Shown here one piece after another: positions 41,750 to 50,360 of a stretch of DNA of 64,000 nt (position 1 is the first letter of the stretch; the number at the start of each line of letters is the position of its first letter). The notes under the pieces were generated by a model. It had not been told where the DNA came from. It ran no database searches and saw nothing but the letters and a program-made list of their open reading frames with translations. The position numbers were made by a program, and so were the translations under genes. The DNA lies in contig CBFIEM010000014.1 of assembly GCA_965661625.1 (NCBI GenBank), positions 1-64,000 of the forward strand. The letters are read 5' to 3'. This DNA is from GCA-2705995 sp965661625. GTDB taxonomy: Bacteria; Bacteroidota; Bacteroidia; Flavobacteriales_G; Salibacteraceae.

Positions 41750-42910
41750 ATGAAAAATTTAATCACAGTATCGCTTTTTACTTTCTTGTGTCAGTTTGCA
41801 ATTGCTCAATCCAATTGGGTATTAATTTCTAATCAGGGAGGGGAAAACATACAATTTGTATCAGATACTGTTGGGTTTGGACTCGAGCACAGGACTATCG
41901 ATGGAGGAAATAATTGGCTTCCTATGGCAAATTCAGGGGTCAGGGCATTTTATTTTAACGACGCTCAACAAGGCCATATCGTCTTCAATACATTTGGCGC
42001 CGGAGACACGTATTGGAAATCAACTGATGGAGGTGCGAATTGGGTAAATAAGTCGGCTAATTTCCCTTCTGTTTTTGGAGCGAATGACATTAACTTTTTT
42101 GATGGGGCTAAAGGTGCAGCGGTACTCAGTGATTCAATAATGATAACACAAGATGGAGGGGACACGTGGTCGAAATCATTAATTGTTCCTGGCATCAACG
42201 CATATTGTGTAGAACTCCCTACAGACTCTACAATTTTTATAGGTGGGACCTCTGCAAGTGTTTGGGACTTTGCTTTTTCAAAGAATGGTGGACAAACCTG
42301 GAACTCCAGCAATATTGGTTTTCAAACATTTGGAACCTATTTTACTAAGGTTAAAAATCCTAGGGATTCAGTCCTAGTGGCAATTAATTCACTGGATATT
42401 TTAGGCGAAATTGTCAAATCAACTGACTATGGTGCGACTTGGCAATCGATTACCATTCTTCCAAACAGCAGCACAGTAATGGATATTGACTTTCCTACTG
42501 CTGATACAGGGTACGTTTGTGGCAGAACATATACAACTACCGACGATATTGGACTCGTATATCAGACTTCTGATGGAGGTGACTCTTGGGTACCAATGAA
42601 TACAGGTTATCAAGGCATGCTCTACAGTATTTCCTTCATTAATGGACATACCGGATGGGCAAATGGAGACAATGGCGACATCTTGTTTTACTATAATCCT
42701 ACTGGGATTTCTAGTGTCGAAGAGCCAGTACTAAAAGATGAATGGAAAATATGGCCGGTTCCTGCAACAGATAGAATCAACTTGTCTGTAAGCAATTCAA
42801 CTGCGAGTGATTCATATGTTTTATTAAGCATGAATGGATCAGTTGTTCGAACGGGAAGTGTGGCCCAACGAGCCTCAATTGATGTGATTGATATACCTCG
42901 AGGTGTATAA
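41750..42910 (+). CDS. Asp-box (BNR/Ycf48-like) secreted protein with interrupted T9SS sorting domain
   Basis: A 386-residue protein with signal peptide ending FAIAQ. The mature region is a sialidase-type/Ycf48-like propeller with repeated Asp-boxes: STDGGANW, TQDGGDTW, SKNGGQTW, STDYGATW, TSDGGDSW. A T9SS type-A domain begins at WKIWPVPATDRINL but stops at TAA 42908-42910. The same frame then continues for 20 codons (MLVLSKNGV...VVVTN) to TAA at 42971-42973, exactly the missing last strands. The gene is therefore probably mutated, or the base call is wrong. The frame opens at 41723, but ATG 41750 starts the signal peptide. Confidence 0.8.
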   Translation: MKNLITVSLFTFLCQFAIAQSNWVLISNQGGENIQFVSDTVGFGLEHRTIDGGNNWLPMANSGVRAFYFNDAQQGHIVFNTFGAGDTYWKSTDGGANWVNKSANFPSVFGANDINFFDGAKGAAVLSDSIMITQDGGDTWSKSLIVPGINAYCVELPTDSTIFIGGTSASVWDFAFSKNGGQTWNSSNIGFQTFGTYFTKVKNPRDSVLVAINSLDILGEIVKSTDYGATWQSITILPNSSTVMDIDFPTADTGYVCGRTYTTTDDIGLVYQTSDGGDSWVPMNTGYQGMLYSISFINGHTGWANGDNGDILFYYNPTGISSVEEPVLKDEWKIWPVPATDRINLSVSNSTASDSYVLLSMNGSVVRTGSVAQRASIDVIDIPRGV

Positions 42911-42973
42911 ATGTTGGTGCTGTCAAAGAATGGAGTTACAGTAGGAGCTAGGCAGGTAGTTGTAACTAACTAA

Positions 42974-43344
42974 TTCATTAGTTACACGCTTTTCAAAATT
43001 AGCAAAGAATGTGTTCCGGATAGACTTTGTAAAAAAGAAACCGGGACAGTTGACTTAAGGCAATTTAGTTAGGCAACTAACTCGTTAACCATCCCGATTT
43101 CAAAAACTTAATCAGCTATAATTAGGAAAACATTCAAGGCTAATTAATGTTCATTACAATTTTATAATTTGGCAAAACTAACGATTTGCTAATGAATGAA
43201 ATGTTGATTTTTCCGATTTTCAAATCATTTGAATTAATTTTTTTAGTCCTTGATAGGACAAAGTATTACAACCAGTCGCTTTCAAGCTTGGGTTCCTTTT
43301 TCATGCCTAAATAAAAAAGAATATCTTGTGGAAAACGGAACTAC
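42974..43344. other. Intergenic region with a structured element
   Basis: About 370 nt without a supported gene. It holds a compound fold at 43042-43096: outer arms GGGACAGTTGAC and GTTAACCATCCC (two mismatches, one G-T), inner stem AGTTAG-GCAA-CTAACT with a GNRA-type loop. It also has a small GTCCT-TGAT-AGGAC hairpin near 43250. The rest is AT-rich. Confidence 0.4.
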
Positions 43345-43896
43345 ATGAAACAGAAAATACTTATTGCGTTAGGGTTGCTGATTATCTTGATTGTCGGTGG
43401 GATGTGGTATTTAGATCACAGGAATAAAACGCTAAGCCCTCCGGGAAAAGTTGAATTATCAACGGAAAAAATGACCGTAAAAGTTGATTACAGCAGACCA
43501 AGCGTACGTGGTAGGGAAATATTCGGAGAAGGGGAGAATTACCTTTTACCTTATGGTGTGTACTGGCGATTAGGAGCAAATGAAGCTACGCAAGTTGACT
43601 TCAGTACAGATGTTTTATTCAATGGAAAGGCACTTGAGGCAGGAACGTATACGTTGTATGCAGTTCCCAATAGTTCTTACTTTGAGATAGGGGTAAACCG
43701 CGAAATTAACCGCTGGGGTTATGCAGAACCAGATTATGCTCAAGATGTCTTTAGAACAGAAGTACCAGCTAGAGATTTAGAAAAAGCGGTAGAGCAATTC
43801 ACTATCAATCTGCTTAAAGCCGATGGAGGAGGTGTTGATATGCTAATCAAATTTGAAACTACTGAATTTTCTATTCCAGTTCGTCCTTTGGAATAA
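43345..43896 (+). CDS. DUF2911 domain protein, membrane-anchored
   Basis: A 183-residue protein with an N-terminal membrane anchor (ILIALGLLIILIVGGMWYL) and a DUF2911 domain: VDYSRPSVRGREIFG, LLPYGVYWRLGANEATQVDF, LEAGTYTLYAVPN. The family is common in Bacteroidota, has no defined function, and normally faces the periplasm. The stop lies 21 nt before the TRIC-type gene, which has its own -7 element in the gap. Confidence 0.9.
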   Translation: MKQKILIALGLLIILIVGGMWYLDHRNKTLSPPGKVELSTEKMTVKVDYSRPSVRGREIFGEGENYLLPYGVYWRLGANEATQVDFSTDVLFNGKALEAGTYTLYAVPNSSYFEIGVNREINRWGYAEPDYAQDVFRTEVPARDLEKAVEQFTINLLKADGGGVDMLIKFETTEFSIPVRPLE

Positions 43897-43904
43897 CAGA
43901 TTGT

Positions 43905-43912
43905 TACTTTCG
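43905..43912 (+). promoter_or_regulatory. -7 promoter element of the TRIC-type channel gene
   Basis: TACTTTCG (TAnnTTYG) ends 5 nt before ATG 43918. Confidence 0.45.
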
Positions 43913-43917
43913 CGTTC

Positions 43918-44532
43918 ATGGAGAGTATCAATTATGTTTTAGCTCTTGATTTTATAGGCACTTTTGTGTTTGCTATTTCTGGAGCATTAACAGCCGCTAA
44001 ACAGCGTTTTGACTTAATGGGAGTAAGCATTATTGCTTTTGTCACAGCATTAGGTGGTGGAACGGTACGTGATGTTCTACTTGGTATTGAACCCGTTGGC
44101 TGGATGGTAAACATCGAATACCTGTTGATTATTTCAGCAGGAGTTCTCATCACATTCTTTTTCCATGAAAAACTAGAATACGTACGGAAAACGCTTTTTC
44201 TATTTGATGCAATGGGGCTGGGGGTATTTGCAATTAGTGGATTAGAAACCAGTTTGGCACTTGATATTCATCCTGTATATGCAGTTCTCCTGGGTATGAT
44301 TTCAGGAACGATGGGGGGTGTTATTCGTGATATCTTATGTAATGTTACTCCCCTTATTTTTAGACGTGAGATCTACGCAAGTGCCGGGATCATTGGCGCA
44401 AGTTCTTATTACCTTTTGAAAACCTTTGCAGGGCTTCATCCCTCAGCGACCTTCTTAATTTCGGTAGCTCTTGTAATCTCTTTTCGAATTGCTGCCGTTC
44501 GGTTTAAACTTGGCTTACCTCGGATTTCATAG
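43918..44532 (+). CDS. TRIC-type (UPF0126/YicG-like) membrane channel
   Basis: A 204-residue inner-membrane protein made of two repeats of three helices. Each repeat carries the family motif: FAISGALTAAK...ALGGGTVRDVLLG in the first, FAISGLETSLA...MGGVIRDILCN in the second. Bacterial TRIC homologues form trimeric cation (K+/Na+) channels, and some relatives were proposed to move glycine. The 3' end overlaps the convergent MFS gene by 29 nt. Confidence 0.93.
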   Translation: MESINYVLALDFIGTFVFAISGALTAAKQRFDLMGVSIIAFVTALGGGTVRDVLLGIEPVGWMVNIEYLLIISAGVLITFFFHEKLEYVRKTLFLFDAMGLGVFAISGLETSLALDIHPVYAVLLGMISGTMGGVIRDILCNVTPLIFRREIYASAGIIGASSYYLLKTFAGLHPSATFLISVALVISFRIAAVRFKLGLPRIS

Positions 44533-45736
44533 CAAGCTTTTTGAAGGAGTAGTGAATGCCAAATAAACTTAGCAGAACGAACACGGCACCAGCTAAATAG
44601 GGAGCGCCAGGAAATTCAAGTATTGCTTCATCTCCAGAGAATGAATAAAATAAATTATTCATGATCAATGGCCCTATGATCCCTGTTAAAGAGATGAGAG
44701 CGGTTAAGGAACCTTGCAGTTCTCCCTGAGCATTTCTACTTACTTGGTTTGACATAAATCCCTGAATTGCTGGGCCTGCTAAACCACCCATTGCATATGG
44801 AATTAAAAATGCAAACATCATCCAGCTTTCAGAAGCAAAAGCAAATAGTATTAAGCCTAGCCCATAAAGCAGCATCCCAATGTAAATGGATTTTTTTTCG
44901 CCGAATCGGGGTAGTGTGTAACGTATCAATAACCCTTGTACCAATGCTACTAATAAACCCGCAAATGCCAAGCTCAATCCTACAGTACCTTCATTCCATC
45001 CAAACCGATACATGGTATAAAAAGACCAAGTGCTTTGAACAGCGTGACTGGCTACGTAAACTAATGTCCATGATAAAACAAAGCCTATTAACGCTGGGTA
45101 CTGACGAAGTTGAAGAACTGATCCAATTGGGTTTGCTCGCTTCCATTCAAACACCCTGCGCTCATTTTTTGGTAAAGATTCAGGAAGTACAAGCCAACCA
45201 TAAAAGAAATTCACCAATGTTAGACAAGCTGCAGCATAAAATGGAACTCGGACTCCAAAATCGCCAAGGATCCCGCCTAATGCGGGACCAATTATGAAGC
45301 CCAGTCCAAATGCTGCTCCGATTAATCCAAAATTTTGGGATTTTTTGTCTTCTGAACTTACATCTGCCATATACGCTGTAGCGGTTGTATAACTAGCGCC
45401 CATAATTCCTGCTATAATACGACCAATAAACAACCAGAATAGGGTAGGAGCCCATGCGTGAAGTAAGTAATCGATACCTAGTCCAAGTAGCGAAAGTAAT
45501 AGAATGGGTTTTCGGCCAAATCGATCACTTAAAGCTCCCATTATAGGAGAAAATATGAACTGCATTACACCAAAGGAAACTATTAATAACCCACCATGTA
45601 AAGCCCCTTTGCTAAGGCCTTCGCCTGTGAGTTCCTCTAATAAAGGCGGAAGAATGGGTATAATTAGCCCAAACCCAATAACATCAATTAAGACAGTTAT
45701 TAGAATGAAAATAACGGATGCTTTGGGTCGTTTCAT
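44504..45736 (-). CDS. MFS transporter, TetA-like drug/proton antiporter
   Basis: A 410-residue inner-membrane protein with 12 predicted helices. The start VIFILITVLIDVIGFGLIIPILPPLL and motif A GALSDRFGRKPILLL are typical of the TetA/TCR drug-proton antiporter group. The substrate is unknown, and resistance should not be assumed from this similarity. It lies just downstream of the terminator that ends the ABC/M1 operon. No clear -7 element was seen. Confidence 0.9.
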   Translation of the reverse strand: MKRPKASVIFILITVLIDVIGFGLIIPILPPLLEELTGEGLSKGALHGGLLIVSFGVMQFIFSPIMGALSDRFGRKPILLLSLLGLGIDYLLHAWAPTLFWLFIGRIIAGIMGASYTTATAYMADVSSEDKKSQNFGLIGAAFGLGFIIGPALGGILGDFGVRVPFYAAACLTLVNFFYGWLVLPESLPKNERRVFEWKRANPIGSVLQLRQYPALIGFVLSWTLVYVASHAVQSTWSFYTMYRFGWNEGTVGLSLAFAGLLVALVQGLLIRYTLPRFGEKKSIYIGMLLYGLGLILFAFASESWMMFAFLIPYAMGGLAGPAIQGFMSNQVSRNAQGELQGSLTALISLTGIIGPLIMNNLFYSFSGDEAILEFPGAPYLAGAVFVLLSLFGIHYSFKKLAMKSEVSQV

Positions 45737-45743
45737 GGTTATT

Positions 45744-45780
45744 CAAAAAGCCCAGCAAAAATGACTTATTCTGCTGGGCT
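45744..45780 (-). terminator. Intrinsic terminator after the ABC/M1 operon
   Basis: A 9-bp perfect stem (AGCCCAGCA / TGCTGGGCT) with a T run on the minus strand, between the end of the ABC/M1 gene and the start of the MFS gene. Confidence 0.8.
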
Positions 45781-45802
45781 AGACGTACATATGATAAATG
45801 GC

Positions 45803-48800
45803 TTAATTCAACGACTTAGAATTATCGTCACGAATTCGTTCAATAAGGATCATGCGCGGATCAATTTCGGCTTTACTGGGTTTGCGATTTACGGTAATGC
45901 TATGAACCGATTCTTGTTGATCAAGCTTCACGCGTTTGTACGAAATTAAGTCGTCCTCTTCTTCACCATATACACCGATGTCAACCCAATCATCAATCGG
46001 CACCATAACTTCCTCACCTAAAGTATCAGCATATATTTTGGTTGCATCAATGGTAAACGACACTTGGTAATTTGTGTCATTTACTTTTTTAAGCGTAGCT
46101 TCCTTCAACCTGAAGTCGTATAGCGTGATTTTCTTAAACCAGTCATCTAATAAATATTGCAACGAGTCTGGCACCCTTGTCTCTAAATGACGGAGAAAAT
46201 CTACACTTCTCGGATAAGGAGGTTCTTTATAGCGGAATTCTTCTAAGAATGATTTTAGTGCTGCATTTACACTGTCTTGACCAATATAATCCTGAAGGGC
46301 ATACATGATTACAGCACCTTTGCCATAGTGGATATAACTTTGGTTCTCAACTTTATACAAGGGCACTTCCTTAATCCGCTCGGTACTTCGTCCCCTTAAA
46401 TACCTATTGAAATCATATTTTAAGAATTGCTTCATTTTCATGTCGTCGGATGTAGACTTCATGACCATCAGTGAGGAGTATTCGGAAAAGCTCTCTGTCA
46501 GCATGGTTCCTCCTTGCATACGTGCACTTACCTCTTGATGTGCCCACCACTGATGTGCCATTTCGTGAGCGATGACTGCATCAATTACGTTATTTTTTGT
46601 GGTGTCTTCAAGATTTGAAATGAAACCAAATCCCTCGCTGTATGGCATAGTTCCAGGGAATGCCTGTGCAAAGGTTGCATAACGTGGGAACTCAATAATA
46701 CGAGCCTGCTTGTGGTAGTATGGCCCAAATTGTTCTTCATAATACTTCAATGATTTCTGGACGGCATTAATCATCATTTCAATGTTGTCATCATGCTCAG
46801 GATGATAATAGATTTCGATGTCAATGTCCCTATATTTTCCTCGAGCAATATTGTACTTAGCCGACATAAAACTGTAAAAGTTTTGGGACTTGTGATCTAC
46901 TTTGTAGTGAAAGTACTTGCGATTGCCTTCATCCCAAGACCTAATTAATGATCCAGGGGCAATTGCTATTTGGTCTGATGATGTCGAAATTATAGTTTCA
47001 ACATCAACCCATTCAGCTGTCCCATTGGTGAGGTAGTTTACATTGCAAGCTTTCGAGCAGGCCCCTTCTATCAATTCAGGAATGCGTTTTTTGGGCTTAA
47101 GGCCATATTCCCTTCTGGTAAATTTATCACTCAATTCAGCACCTTCTTGGTACCCCATTGCTGGTAGGATAGCAGAGTTGTTTAAAAATGTTCCGTTCTT
47201 AAGAATTGAAGTAGAACCTGTGAAATTTTCAAATCCTTCCGTTATGAATTCACTTTTGATAGTAATCTCCATTTGTTCACCAGGTTGTATGGGATGAGCT
47301 AAAGCATATATCCGATATCCTAATTCTTCATCATCTAAAGCAAGGTCTGAATTCGGTATGTCGTACTCATAATCCCAACCGGAACCATAACTAAAGTGAA
47401 TTGAGTCTATTGGTACATCAGTTTTATTGGTAAGTGTAATTTGAGATCGTGTGGATACATCACGTTCTTCTGGAAAAATGTCAATTTCATAGCGAACCGC
47501 CGTCACCGTGAGTTGAGCTAAGTCTATGTATTTACGATATGTTTTTTCATAATTGGCAGAGCTCACTTCCCGTGATTTACTACTCTCATAAGAATTGAGG
47601 ACTTGCGTGTTATAAAAAATAAAACTAGCCAGCCCCATCCAGATTACCAATACTCCAATTAGAATACGTCCAACAATACCTCTTGAGTTAATCAGGGCTT
47701 TGTTCCACCGATTTCCCAATCCAAATACCTTTTCCCTTGGATAGAATAAGCCTGCTAATAGCAAGAATAAGATTCCAATTAGTACCCAGTAGCCCTTGAA
47801 AAACAGAAACCCAGTCCAACCCGGACCAAATCCACTAATATCAGAATATGATATAGAAGGCGCTCCATTCAAACGGAGCATATTGGATGATATTTCTAGC
47901 GCAGAAAGCAGTAAACCCCAAAGAACAACGATTAAAATAGATACAAAATAGCCGACATAACGATTTTTAATAATGGTTTGGATAAAGATGAATAGACTGC
48001 CGTAAAATAAAAACTCAGGTAATCCATCCAAAAACAGATTAACACCATAAACATGCAAATCAATTCTAGTGTATCCATTAACTAACTGATAACCAATACC
48101 AATACAATAGTAGAATCCCACCAATAAAGTTCCTAGAACAGCAAGGGCACTAGCTTTAGCTGCTAGTTGTACCCATGATGCATGTGGGGTAGCATGAATT
48201 ACTTCATCAAAATTAGCTAAGCGCTCCTTCCATACCAATTCACCACTAAAAAATACCATGATAATAATGGTGAATATTCCGGTAGAACCTCCTACCGTAC
48301 CAAGTATTTTATAGGTTAAAGGATAAGATTTTAGTCCAAAATAATCATAGCCTCCCCAAAGGCTAGAAATGAGCAGGATAAAGCCAAAAATGAATAGAAT
48401 TTTAAAGACAGGGCTTTTGATAATTGCATTAAAACTAACCTGGAAAAAACTGATAAACTGACGTAAATAAAGTCCCTTTTCAAAAGAGGGAGTAGACCGT
48501 TTGAACACACCCGTTGGGATTTTCGTGGCTTCATCTTCTTTCTTCTTGGCTTTAGAAGTTCCTATTCTGAAAGAGAATAACCAATAAGAAAGTATTGAAA
48601 CGAGTGTTCCAAAAGCCACCCAAATCAATCGATTATAAAGCATCAACCCAGATAGGGAAGGGTTGAGGGTGTTTTTTTCAAGAGGAGTCCAATACTTCGT
48701 TTGGGCAGAAAAAGTACTTATTCCAAAAACATCCAGCAAGGCGCCAATTGTTTCATGTTCAATATCAGAAAGTAAGGATCCAGTAATAAGGTATATTACT

Positions 48801-49369
48801 AAGATAGCCAGCGCACCAACAAAGGAGATAATGGTATTTCGCCACTTATGACCTAGCAAAAAGATAATGCTACCGGCAACAAACATATTTGGAAGCACAA
48901 ACACAACGTAATTGGAAAACAAGGAACTAAGCATAACTTCGCCAACCTGATCAGGTTGAATCCATCCTGCTAAGGGCCCAATAAGCGTACCTAAGGCCGT
49001 TCCAATAAACACACCCATTAATGGTGTAATAGATAAAATAAGCGCACCTACAAACCTTCCCCAAAAATACCCCGCCTTCTTCAGTGGAAGTGAGAACATG
49101 ATTTCGTTGAATTGATAGGCATGATCCCTTAATGCCGCATTATTAAAAAAGGCAGCAGCAATTAAAAGCGAAATCAGGGTAATAATTTGAAAAAAAGTAG
49201 AAATAACAAAAGGTGCATTTCGTTTTACATTTCCAATTGACCCTCCAATAACAATGCTATCAGATGTTACTGCACCGAAAACCAGAAGAGCAATAATCGC
49301 TGTAAAAATATATACCATGGGCTGTTTAAACCCCGTTGCTAATTCGCGCTTGAGAAAAGTCTGAAACAT
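45803..49369 (-). CDS. ABC-2 type permease fused to M1 aminopeptidase
   Basis: A 1188-residue inner-membrane protein. The first ~570 residues contain about a dozen hydrophobic helices in two ABC-2-like halves (start FLKRELATGFKQPMVYIFTAI). After a further helix near 585, the C-terminal ~590 residues form an M1 gluzincin domain with HEMAH at 935-939 and ESFSEY (Glu959 aligns with the third zinc ligand). This fusion is a known Bacteroidota architecture. The peptidase probably faces the periplasm, but substrates are unknown. Its ATPase is encoded 2 nt upstream. Confidence 0.92.
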   Translation of the reverse strand: MFQTFLKRELATGFKQPMVYIFTAIIALLVFGAVTSDSIVIGGSIGNVKRNAPFVISTFFQIITLISLLIAAAFFNNAALRDHAYQFNEIMFSLPLKKAGYFWGRFVGALILSITPLMGVFIGTALGTLIGPLAGWIQPDQVGEVMLSSLFSNYVVFVLPNMFVAGSIIFLLGHKWRNTIISFVGALAILVIYLITGSLLSDIEHETIGALLDVFGISTFSAQTKYWTPLEKNTLNPSLSGLMLYNRLIWVAFGTLVSILSYWLFSFRIGTSKAKKKEDEATKIPTGVFKRSTPSFEKGLYLRQFISFFQVSFNAIIKSPVFKILFIFGFILLISSLWGGYDYFGLKSYPLTYKILGTVGGSTGIFTIIIMVFFSGELVWKERLANFDEVIHATPHASWVQLAAKASALAVLGTLLVGFYYCIGIGYQLVNGYTRIDLHVYGVNLFLDGLPEFLFYGSLFIFIQTIIKNRYVGYFVSILIVVLWGLLLSALEISSNMLRLNGAPSISYSDISGFGPGWTGFLFFKGYWVLIGILFLLLAGLFYPREKVFGLGNRWNKALINSRGIVGRILIGVLVIWMGLASFIFYNTQVLNSYESSKSREVSSANYEKTYRKYIDLAQLTVTAVRYEIDIFPEERDVSTRSQITLTNKTDVPIDSIHFSYGSGWDYEYDIPNSDLALDDEELGYRIYALAHPIQPGEQMEITIKSEFITEGFENFTGSTSILKNGTFLNNSAILPAMGYQEGAELSDKFTRREYGLKPKKRIPELIEGACSKACNVNYLTNGTAEWVDVETIISTSSDQIAIAPGSLIRSWDEGNRKYFHYKVDHKSQNFYSFMSAKYNIARGKYRDIDIEIYYHPEHDDNIEMMINAVQKSLKYYEEQFGPYYHKQARIIEFPRYATFAQAFPGTMPYSEGFGFISNLEDTTKNNVIDAVIAHEMAHQWWAHQEVSARMQGGTMLTESFSEYSSLMVMKSTSDDMKMKQFLKYDFNRYLRGRSTERIKEVPLYKVENQSYIHYGKGAVIMYALQDYIGQDSVNAALKSFLEEFRYKEPPYPRSVDFLRHLETRVPDSLQYLLDDWFKKITLYDFRLKEATLKKVNDTNYQVSFTIDATKIYADTLGEEVMVPIDDWVDIGVYGEEEDDLISYKRVKLDQQESVHSITVNRKPSKAEIDPRMILIERIRDDNSKSLN

Positions 49370-49371
49370 GG

Positions 49372-50253
49372 CTATACAGTTTGAAATTCATTGGTTTTGC
49401 TAAAAAAGACATCCTCTAGGTTAGGTGATACTTGTTCAAAACCGTCACCTGGGTTGCTGTCAGCTAAAACATGAATGTTCATTTTACCTGCAATCATTTT
49501 ATCTGAAATCACAATATGTTTTGAACGAATAGTAGCCAATTCATCACGTTGTATAGTTTTCGCCCAAACCGTTCCGCGCAGTTGATTAACGGCATCTTGA
49601 GGTGATCCATTATAAACAATTGATCCTTTGTTCATGATGGCCATATCAGAACATAATTCAAGTACGTCGTCAACAATGTGGGTTGATAAAATAACGATAA
49701 CATCTTCACCTACGTCGGCAAGGAGGTTATGGAACCTGTTGCGCTCACCAGGGTCCAGACCTGCTGTAGGTTCATCAACAATAATAAGTTGAGGATCTCC
49801 TATCAATGCTTGTGCAATTCCAACCCGTTGCTTCATCCCTCCAGAGAAACCTTTCACAGCCTTTTTCTTGTGACTTGTTAGGTTCACTTTTTCAAGTAGA
49901 TAAGCGACCAATTCTTTGCGCTCTGTTTTTCCTTGTATTCCTTTAAGCACAGCTACATGATCCAGTAATTGTTCAGCCGTTATCCTGGGGTATACACCAA
50001 ATTCTTGAGGTAAATAACCCAGTACTTTACGCAGTCCAACAGGATCATTCAATATGTCGAGGTCTCCGAGCATTGCTTTCCCAGAATCCGGCTCTTGAAG
50101 TGTTGCTAGCGTTCGCATCAATGAGGACTTACCAGCTCCGTTAGGGCCGAGTAAGCCAAACATTCCTTTATTGATCTCTAGTGATACGTTATTTAAGGCG
50201 TGTGTTCCGTTTGGATAAACCTTGTTGAGCCCTTCAATTTTTAGTGTTGCCAT
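49372..50253 (-). CDS. ABC transporter ATP-binding protein partner of the permease/M1 fusion
   Basis: A 293-residue ATPase with Walker A GPNGAGKSS, signature FSGGMKQR, Walker B LIIVDEPTAGLDP and the switch His in LSTHIV. It is of the CcmA/DrrA-like ABC-2 partner class. The spacing of 2 nt to the permease gene indicates a dedicated pair. A TATTTTTG -7 element lies at 50285-50278, 24 nt upstream of the ATG. Confidence 0.94.
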   Translation of the reverse strand: MATLKIEGLNKVYPNGTHALNNVSLEINKGMFGLLGPNGAGKSSLMRTLATLQEPDSGKAMLGDLDILNDPVGLRKVLGYLPQEFGVYPRITAEQLLDHVAVLKGIQGKTERKELVAYLLEKVNLTSHKKKAVKGFSGGMKQRVGIAQALIGDPQLIIVDEPTAGLDPGERNRFHNLLADVGEDVIVILSTHIVDDVLELCSDMAIMNKGSIVYNGSPQDAVNQLRGTVWAKTIQRDELATIRSKHIVISDKMIAGKMNIHVLADSNPGDGFEQVSPNLEDVFFSKTNEFQTV

Positions 50254-50277
50254 GGTTCAAAGCATATTGATTCGAGC

Positions 50278-50285
50278 CAAAAATA
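50278..50285 (-). promoter_or_regulatory. -7 promoter element of the ABC/M1 operon
   Basis: TATTTTTG on the minus strand, an exact TAnnTTTG match, 24 nt before ATG 50253. Confidence 0.5.
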
Positions 50286-50360
50286 TACAGCGATTTTAGG
50301 GATAAATGGTAATTAGTATTGGAGGTTAGATAGGCTTATGAACGGTTTGGCGAGCAGGAT

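Noticed and set aside
44767..45297. 176-codon plus-strand frame inside the MFS gene
   Set aside because: Antisense to a clear 12-helix transporter; composition is what reverse translation of that gene would give.
44504..45736. Calling the MFS gene a tetracycline resistance determinant
   Set aside because: Similarity to the TetA/TCR group is visible, but substrate cannot be read from sequence and the context is chromosomal.
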